A stretch of 8,846 bases of DNA. It comes from Candidatus Rifleibacteriota bacterium. Its GTDB lineage: Bacteria; Riflebacteria; Ozemobacteria; Ozemobacterales; Ozemobacteraceae. The position numbers and the translations under genes were made by a program. The stretch spans positions 1 to 8,846 of the forward strand of contig JAFXRA010000068.1 in the NCBI GenBank assembly GCA_017526725.1, read 5' to 3'. Every line of letters starts with the position of its first letter. Positions within the stretch are counted from its first letter, which is position 1. This document shows positions 1 through 3,379 of this stretch, piece by piece. The notes under the pieces were generated by a model. That model was given only the letters and a program-made list of their open reading frames with translations, did no database searches and was not told the DNA's origin.

Positions 1-109
1 ATAATTGCCCCCAAAGTTTTGTTTGTTTTTTTCAGCATAACATACTTATTAATATGCTTCAAGATTAAAGATTGAAGTAAGCTTTTAGAAAGACATTTTA
101 TGTAATTTC

Positions 110-139
110 TTGACTGATAAGTAAATTTATGGATAAAAT
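110..139 (+). promoter_or_regulatory. sigma70-like promoter for the two-gene plus-strand operon
   Basis: A -35 box TTGACT (110-115, 5 of 6 to consensus) and a -10 box TAAAAT (134-139, 5 of 6) are separated by 18 bp. Transcription would begin near 146, leaving a leader of under 20 nt that carries the ribosome-binding site. That leader fits a TTG start at 164 and argues against translation from the GTG at 149, which would lie almost on the transcription start. This is a prediction from sequence only. Confidence 0.6.
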
Positions 140-149
140 TGTTTAAACG

Positions 150-166
150 TGAGGAGAATTTTTTTG
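150..166 (+). promoter_or_regulatory. ribosome-binding site that decides a TTG start
   Basis: The sequence GAGGAG (151-156) is a strong Shine-Dalgarno match and lies 7 nt before TTG at 164-166. The longest open frame formally begins with the GTG at 149-151, but that codon overlaps the Shine-Dalgarno itself and has no purine-rich site of its own upstream. TTG at 164 is therefore the better start and shortens the protein by five residues. Confidence 0.65.
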
Positions 167-652
167 ATAAAAGGCTTTCTTAGATGGATAATATTTATTG
201 TCACTGTAGTTGCTAGTATTGTAGCAGTTAGGTCTTCCTATCTACCAACCAGAATAAGTTTTTACGAATATATTAATGAGTATAAGGCATGTCTTGGCAT
301 TCAAAAACAAATAGAAAGTGCTATAAATGATTATGATTCCCTTAATGCCCTTTTTGATGATGTTAGAACAGACGATGATTTTAATCGGGTTGAGAGAGAA
401 CTAATTAATTCTCATAAACTTGCTCCTGACTATAATAAGAATAAACCAGAAGCTTGTTTCTTTGTTATTGAAAACGGAAAAGTCTGTTGTGTGTGCCATT
501 GTGATGAAAGTACAATAAAAGATAAAATGAATAGTATAAATCGTTTGATTAGCGGATTTTCTAATGATGAAATTTCTGATTATTTATTAATTGCAATTGG
601 CGGTATAATGCTTTATGGCGGACTTCTAGGAGAGAAAAAAAAGGTATCATGA
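164..652 (+). CDS. small membrane protein with two terminal helices and a Cys-rich centre, unknown function
   Basis: I do not recognise a named family. From the TTG start the protein has 162 residues. A hydrophobic helix spans about 5-22 (WIIFIVTVVASIVAV) and a second about 140-155 (YLLIAIGGIMLYGG), followed by a short basic tail (GEKKK). The roughly 115-residue middle is probably outside the cytoplasm. It is hydrophilic, with cysteines at 43, 98, 108, 109, 111 and 113 and the stretch GKVCCVCHCDE. The core ACFFVIENGKVCCVCH, ending in Cys-x-x-His, loosely recalls the C-terminal motif of some type IV pseudopilin-like proteins, but there is no prepilin cleavage site, so this is only a resemblance. 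The gene overlaps the next by 4 bp (ATGA), so the two are probably translationally coupled. The neighbour has the same architecture, which suggests an old duplication or a pair acting together. Confidence 0.7.
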   Translation: MIKGFLRWIIFIVTVVASIVAVRSSYLPTRISFYEYINEYKACLGIQKQIESAINDYDSLNALFDDVRTDDDFNRVERELINSHKLAPDYNKNKPEACFFVIENGKVCCVCHCDESTIKDKMNSINRLISGFSNDEISDYLLIAIGGIMLYGGLLGEKKKVS

Positions 653-1086
653 GTATTATAAAAAAAACAGGTGCCAAGATAATTATTAGTATTTTATTCT
701 TCGTTATTATAGGCGGAACTATCTGGGCTTATAGAGGAAGTACTGCTTCTCATTGTGATTATTATATTACAGATAAAATATATAATAGATATAGAGATGA
801 ACAGACCATTGAAGAAATAAAAAAAAGTATAGAAAAAGCAAACAAGGAGCCTCGCTATCATGGCTGTAAATATGACTATGCTGTTCATAATTCTAAGATA
901 ATAGTATATTGCAAAACTCATGGAAGTGGTAACAATATATCTATTTTAAGTTCTTTAAGTAGTAATAGTTACTTTGGTAGCAGATTCAACCATACTGCTG
1001 GTTTATGTACAGCTATTATGATTGCTATGGGTTTAGTTTTTTCAATTATTCGGCTAGTTAAAGAACATTCGAATTCTAACCCCTAA
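649..1086 (+). CDS. small two-helix membrane protein, likely partner or paralogue of the preceding gene
   Basis: This 145-residue protein is of unknown function. The ATG overlaps the TGA of the previous gene (ATGA, 649-652) and follows a purine run (GGAGAG then AAAGGT), so coupled translation is likely. It has an N-terminal helix at about 10-28 (KIIISILFFVIIGGTIWAY) and a C-terminal helix at about 117-135, ending in RLVKEHSNSNP. The middle holds cysteines 36, 73 and 88, with the motif GCKYDYAVHN followed by IIVYCKTHG. The Cys then Tyr then Cys-x-x-His-Gly order matches the layout seen in some pseudopilin-like proteins and aligns in position with the CxxH of the upstream protein. Residues about 51-67 are charged and probably helical. 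The stop codon is shared in part with the convergent gene on the other strand. The coding call is good; the family suggestion is weak. Confidence 0.72.
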   Translation: MSIIKKTGAKIIISILFFVIIGGTIWAYRGSTASHCDYYITDKIYNRYRDEQTIEEIKKSIEKANKEPRYHGCKYDYAVHNSKIIVYCKTHGSGNNISILSSLSSNSYFGSRFNHTAGLCTAIMIAMGLVFSIIRLVKEHSNSNP

Positions 1087-2108
1087 CCCCTCTTAAAGTA
1101 ATTCACTACCTTCGATATAGTCTTAAAAAATGACAGACAGAAGAATCCAACGATTGTTGAAATAATTGTAACCGTAATAAAATACAGCGGACTTCCGTAA
1201 TCAATTTCTTTCTTGGGTTTTGCAGGTTCAGTCTTTGGAACAGGGTTTTCCTGCAGATGACTGATTATACTGCTTGCAGAAGAAATATGCTTAGATTCTT
1301 TTTTTGTATTTTCTTGCGTCTTTGGTGCGTCAGACTTATTTTCTGATTTTACAACAGGTTTTTCTAATGTTTTTTCAGAATTTGATGACTTAACATTAGA
1401 CGGACTTTCTGAAATCACCGGTTTTACAGGCTTGGTTTCTGTTTTTGCTTTGATTTCGTTTGTTTTTAAAACAAGCTTTTCTTTGTCGTCTGATGCAGGC
1501 TTGTTTATCTTAGGCGGTTCTGTTTTAACTGGTTCTTTAGCCAATGGTTTCTCAACAGGTTTGGCAGGAGTTTTTTCAACTGTTTTTTGAGTCGTATTGG
1601 CTTTTACATCGTTTGGTTTTACGTTTTTATTCTTTGAAATAAAAGGAACTTCCTGAGGTTTTCCTCTGCCGAAAACTTTTCTTTCTTTATGACCGATAGG
1701 CAGGGCTTTTTGGACAACAGTTATCTTGCCTTTCGGAGTTTGATATCTGAAAGTAATCAGATCACCCAAATCCTCAAAAAATTTCTCTATTTCTTTTGAT
1801 ACAGAAGTTTCAAAATGGAAGACAGCTTTCCCGTTGTTTTTGTTTGAGTATATTATCAGCTGAATATCGTCTATTTTCTGTAAATAGTCTATTTCAGGTA
1901 TTTCATCTAAAGCGAGAACCATAATTGCTGGCTGTGGCTTGTCAGGTTGTGTGCCATGCAGTATTATCGCCTGATTTGTTTTTATCAGCCATATTTCTCT
2001 AGGCTTTTTGTTGTCTTGCAGCAGGGCCTTTTCTATTATTTCGCCTGTCAGCAGATGTGGTGTAATCGAGTCTAGAACATTCTCGGGAAGTTTTTGTATT
2101 TTACTCAT
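1083..2108 (-). CDS. tail-anchored protein with probable bacterial PH-like domain and Lys/Pro/Glu-rich linker
   Basis: The protein has 341 residues and no signal peptide. Residues about 15-125 look like a bacterial PH-like domain: GEIIEKALLQ, then PREIWLIKTNQAIILHG, then a VLALDEIPEIDYLQ segment, further predicted strands (IQLIIYS, KAVFHFE), and a closing helix (VSKEIEKFFEDLGDLI). Such domains usually bind lipid or protein partners. Residues about 150-300 are low-complexity and rich in Lys, Pro, Glu, Ser and Thr (KTPAKPVEKPLAKEPVKTEP), so probably disordered. A single helix at about 305-327 (SPLYFITVTIISTIVGFFCL) near the C-terminus, then a basic tail, implies tail anchoring in the inner membrane with the PH-like part in the cytoplasm. 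It is the last gene of the leftward cluster, 53 bp after its neighbour. The start has only a weak GAAAAG ribosome site. The domain assignment is by pattern, not by search. Confidence 0.65.
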   Translation of the reverse strand: MSKIQKLPENVLDSITPHLLTGEIIEKALLQDNKKPREIWLIKTNQAIILHGTQPDKPQPAIMVLALDEIPEIDYLQKIDDIQLIIYSNKNNGKAVFHFETSVSKEIEKFFEDLGDLITFRYQTPKGKITVVQKALPIGHKERKVFGRGKPQEVPFISKNKNVKPNDVKANTTQKTVEKTPAKPVEKPLAKEPVKTEPPKINKPASDDKEKLVLKTNEIKAKTETKPVKPVISESPSNVKSSNSEKTLEKPVVKSENKSDAPKTQENTKKESKHISSASSIISHLQENPVPKTEPAKPKKEIDYGSPLYFITVTIISTIVGFFCLSFFKTISKVVNYFKRG

Positions 2109-2122
2109 AAGCTTTTCGTATT

Positions 2123-2154
2123 CGGCATTTTAAGAATATAGCTATTTAATGCCG
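2123..2154. repeat. inverted repeat in the gap between two leftward genes
   Basis: Perfect 7-bp arms CGGCATT (2123-2129) and AATGCCG (2148-2154) flank an 18-bp loop that itself contains the 8-bp palindrome ATAGCTAT (2138-2145). It fills most of the 53-bp gap between the chaperone-like gene and the PH-like gene. No T-run follows on either strand, so it is not a typical intrinsic terminator. It could be a binding site, an RNA-processing hairpin or chance. A very weak promoter for the downstream gene (AAGACA at 2157-2162, TATATT at 2135-2140, minus strand) overlaps it. Confidence 0.4.
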
Positions 2155-2161
2155 GCTGTCT

Positions 2162-2809
2162 TTATAATTCCTCTTCTTGATTTTGATTTAACGCAAAATC
2201 TGACTGAATCATCAGATTCTGAATGATACCAGAAAAATCACTGGGGTCATAGGCTGACAAAGGAATCTTGCATTGAATAAGAAGAATTTCTTTTGTATTT
2301 ATGTTTTCTTCTTCTTCATCATTATCGTATTCGATGCTTTCACCTTCTTCAGCAAAAACAGGTTCTTCTTCTTCCTCTGATTTTTCCTGAATATGAACAA
2401 CGGTAAAGCAAGCGTTTATAAGTTCTGAGTTCAATTCAAGAATATGCATAAGCTCATTTCGGTCCATTTCGCTTATGTCTTTTAAATGAATACCTGTAGT
2501 AACGGTTTGTATGCCAAGACTGTCTTCGTTATCTTCAACACCTATAAAACCACTGATTGAGTCTTCCAAAAGGAAACTCCACAGAACACCGATTTCGTGC
2601 TCATCACAAAGAACACATTCATAGCTTGAACATTCCTTTGCCATGACTTCTTCAATCTGCACAGCAAAGTCAGCCTTCATGGCGCGTATTTCTAAATCGT
2701 CATCCTGCTGAATTTCTTCTTGCTGGTCTAATTCTTCCTGAATTGGAACAGAAACGGTTTCTTTCTGCTGTTTAGTCTTTTTATTCGGCGTCTTTTTTGT
2801 ATTTTTCAT
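2162..2809 (-). CDS. acidic cytoplasmic protein with YbjN/type III chaperone-like fold (probable)
   Basis: The protein has 215 residues, with no signal peptide or membrane helix. Residues 1-20 are Lys/Gln/Thr-rich (NTKKTPNKKTKQQKE) and 21-42 turn acidic. Residues about 46-207 follow the order expected of the YbjN or type III secretion chaperone-like fold: a first helix (FAVQIEEVMAKE), strands around LWSFLLEDSISGFIGV and LGIQTVTTGIHL, a helix with the typical LMHILELNSELINACF, two strands, then IPLSAYDPSDFSGIIQNLMIQSDFAL. An acidic loop of about 30 residues (141-170, with runs EEEEE and DEEEE) interrupts the hairpin where the family normally has a short turn. This fold usually binds a protein partner, so the neighbouring products are natural candidates. 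The start lies 29 bp inside the preceding gene with no clear ribosome site, suggesting coupled translation. The ATG at 2680 (Met44) is an alternative start that would drop the charged N-terminus. Confidence 0.68.
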   Translation of the reverse strand: MKNTKKTPNKKTKQQKETVSVPIQEELDQQEEIQQDDDLEIRAMKADFAVQIEEVMAKECSSYECVLCDEHEIGVLWSFLLEDSISGFIGVEDNEDSLGIQTVTTGIHLKDISEMDRNELMHILELNSELINACFTVVHIQEKSEEEEEPVFAEEGESIEYDNDEEEENINTKEILLIQCKIPLSAYDPSDFSGIIQNLMIQSDFALNQNQEEEL

Positions 2810-3044
2810 TTAATGCTAAGCTAATATATTGAGAGTTAATAGGATTAGTTACATATTGGTTAAGAGCTTCTGAGGCTGAAACCAGTTTTTCGTAATCCGG
2901 AACTTTAACTTCTTTACCGCAAAGACCGCAGAAAAGAATGCCTTTCTGGTCGTTGATGGATTCATGGCTAGCTTTTAAATGGGTTTTGCAGTTAGCACAT
3001 TCGATATCAAAATAAAAAACCAGTTTGTTAATTGTTTCTAACAT
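2781..3044 (-). CDS. small zinc-ribbon protein
   Basis: This 87-residue protein has paired Cys-x2-Cys knuckles at C16/C19 (CANC) and C39/C42 (CGLCG), the pattern of a zinc ribbon. The first knuckle follows a strand (KLVFYFDIEC) and the second is preceded by KGILFCG. The C-terminal half (46-87) is probably helical (YEKLVSASEALNQYV) and may contact a partner. It could bind nucleic acid or protein; nothing in the sequence decides which. AGGAAG (3053-3058, read on the minus strand) sits 8 nt before the ATG, a good ribosome site. It is the first gene of the leftward cluster, lies about 30 nt downstream of a predicted transcription start, and overlaps the next gene by 29 bp. Confidence 0.75.
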   Translation of the reverse strand: MLETINKLVFYFDIECANCKTHLKASHESINDQKGILFCGLCGKEVKVPDYEKLVSASEALNQYVTNPINSQYISLALNEKYKKDAE

Positions 3045-3071
3045 TTTGTTTGCTTCCTATTTTTTAATCTA

Positions 3072-3085
3072 TAGACTAGAGTCTA
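3072..3085. promoter_or_regulatory. operator-like palindrome over the -10 box of the leftward promoter
   Basis: TAGACT (3072-3077) and AGTCTA (3080-3085) are perfect 6-bp inverted arms around a 2-bp centre. On the minus strand, one arm is the predicted -10 box and the other covers the predicted transcription start near 3073. A dimeric repressor bound here would block initiation. The position supports an operator role, but no cognate regulator is visible in the window. Confidence 0.4.
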
Positions 3086-3108
3086 ACACTATTTCTTTCT
3101 TATGTCAA
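3080..3108 (-). promoter_or_regulatory. sigma70-like promoter of the leftward three-gene cluster
   Basis: Read on the minus strand, a perfect -35 box TTGACA (3103-3108) and a -10 box TAGACT (3080-3085, 4 of 6) are separated by 17 bp. Transcription would begin near 3073, giving a leader of about 29 nt before the ATG of the zinc-ribbon gene at 3044, with its ribosome site in place. This is the best promoter match in the window. Confidence 0.65.
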
Positions 3109-3116
3109 AAAGCCAC

Positions 3117-3225
3117 TTCAACAACTCTAACAACTACAAGTATTCTTACTATATTTAACTATTCGAACAACTCGAACGATTTGAACAATTAGAACAATTT
3201 GAACAACTCCAGCGATTCTAACAAT
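3117..3225. repeat. degenerate 9-bp tandem repeat array between divergent promoters
   Basis: Nine-base units close to TYGAACRAY run head to tail. The clearest block is seven consecutive units at 3163-3225: TCGAACAAC, TCGAACGAT, TTGAACAAT, TAGAACAAT, TTGAACAAC, TCCAGCGAT, TCTAACAAT. Two more units, TTCAACAAC and TCTAACAAC, lie at 3117-3134. The 28 bases between the blocks are decayed and shift the phase by 1 bp. The array begins 9 bp beyond the -35 box of the leftward promoter and ends about 30 bp before the -35 box of the rightward promoter. It may be a regulator-binding array, a replication-slippage minisatellite or one copy of a dispersed family. Confidence 0.75.
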
Positions 3226-3257
3226 TCCAAACTATATCTGACCAAGCTATAAAATAC

Positions 3258-3286
3258 TTGAATTGTACACTAAAATCAGTTAAAAT
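3258..3286 (+). promoter_or_regulatory. sigma70-like promoter of the lipoprotein gene pair
   Basis: TTGAAT (3258-3263, 4 of 6) and TAAAAT (3281-3286, 5 of 6) are separated by an ideal 17 bp. Transcription would begin near 3293, leaving a leader of about 85 nt before the ATG at 3380. A second candidate closer to the gene (TTGATT at 3338, TATAAA at 3362) was set aside because its transcript would begin at or beyond the ribosome site. Confidence 0.5.
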
Positions 3287-3379
3287 GAAGTGTTCATAAC
3301 CATAATTAAACTCACAGAGTTAAAAGATTATCTGAATTTGATTCATTACAAATATTAAAAATATAAAAGGGAGTTACAT

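Larger units (their letters stand above)
3045..3379. other. 335-bp divergent intergenic region
   Basis: No open frame with a credible start and ribosome site lies here. The region holds the leftward promoter and its palindrome (3072-3108), the 9-bp repeat array (3117-3225), the rightward promoter (3258-3286) and an A+T-rich leader of about 85 nt ahead of the first lipoprotein gene. The leader contains only a weak imperfect hairpin (3306-3323) and no recognisable riboswitch. Confidence 0.6.

Noticed and set aside
34..58. Inverted repeat AGCATA/TATGCT with a 13-nt loop near the window start.
   Set aside because: The arms are short and A+T-rich with a long loop and no T-run after it on the plus strand. 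It could be a terminator on the minus strand, but no gene is visible to go with it.
694..921. 75-residue open frame on the minus strand.
   Set aside because: It is a shadow of the coding frame of the second small membrane protein, made of low-complexity Ile/Phe/Tyr from A+T-rich DNA, with no ribosome site.
1077..1091. Telomere-like CTAACCC units at the convergent gene ends.
   Set aside because: Only two short units are present, and they are explained by the codons and stops of the two converging genes.
3159..3221. Short frame through the repeat array reading as a tripeptide repeat with FEQ and LEQ units.
   Set aside because: It is bounded by stops, contains no ATG, GTG or TTG codon and has no ribosome site. 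The peptide pattern follows from the 9-bp DNA period.
3306..3323. Small imperfect hairpin in the lipoprotein leader (AACTC, ACA loop, GAGTT).
   Set aside because: It has only five perfect A+T-rich pairs with a 3-nt loop, and no conserved riboswitch or attenuator features.
3338..3367. Alternative promoter TTGATT/TATAAA close to the first lipoprotein gene.
   Set aside because: Its 18-bp spacing is acceptable, but transcription would begin at or past the ribosome site at 3369-3373. The upstream promoter at 3258-3286 has ideal spacing and leaves a usable leader.
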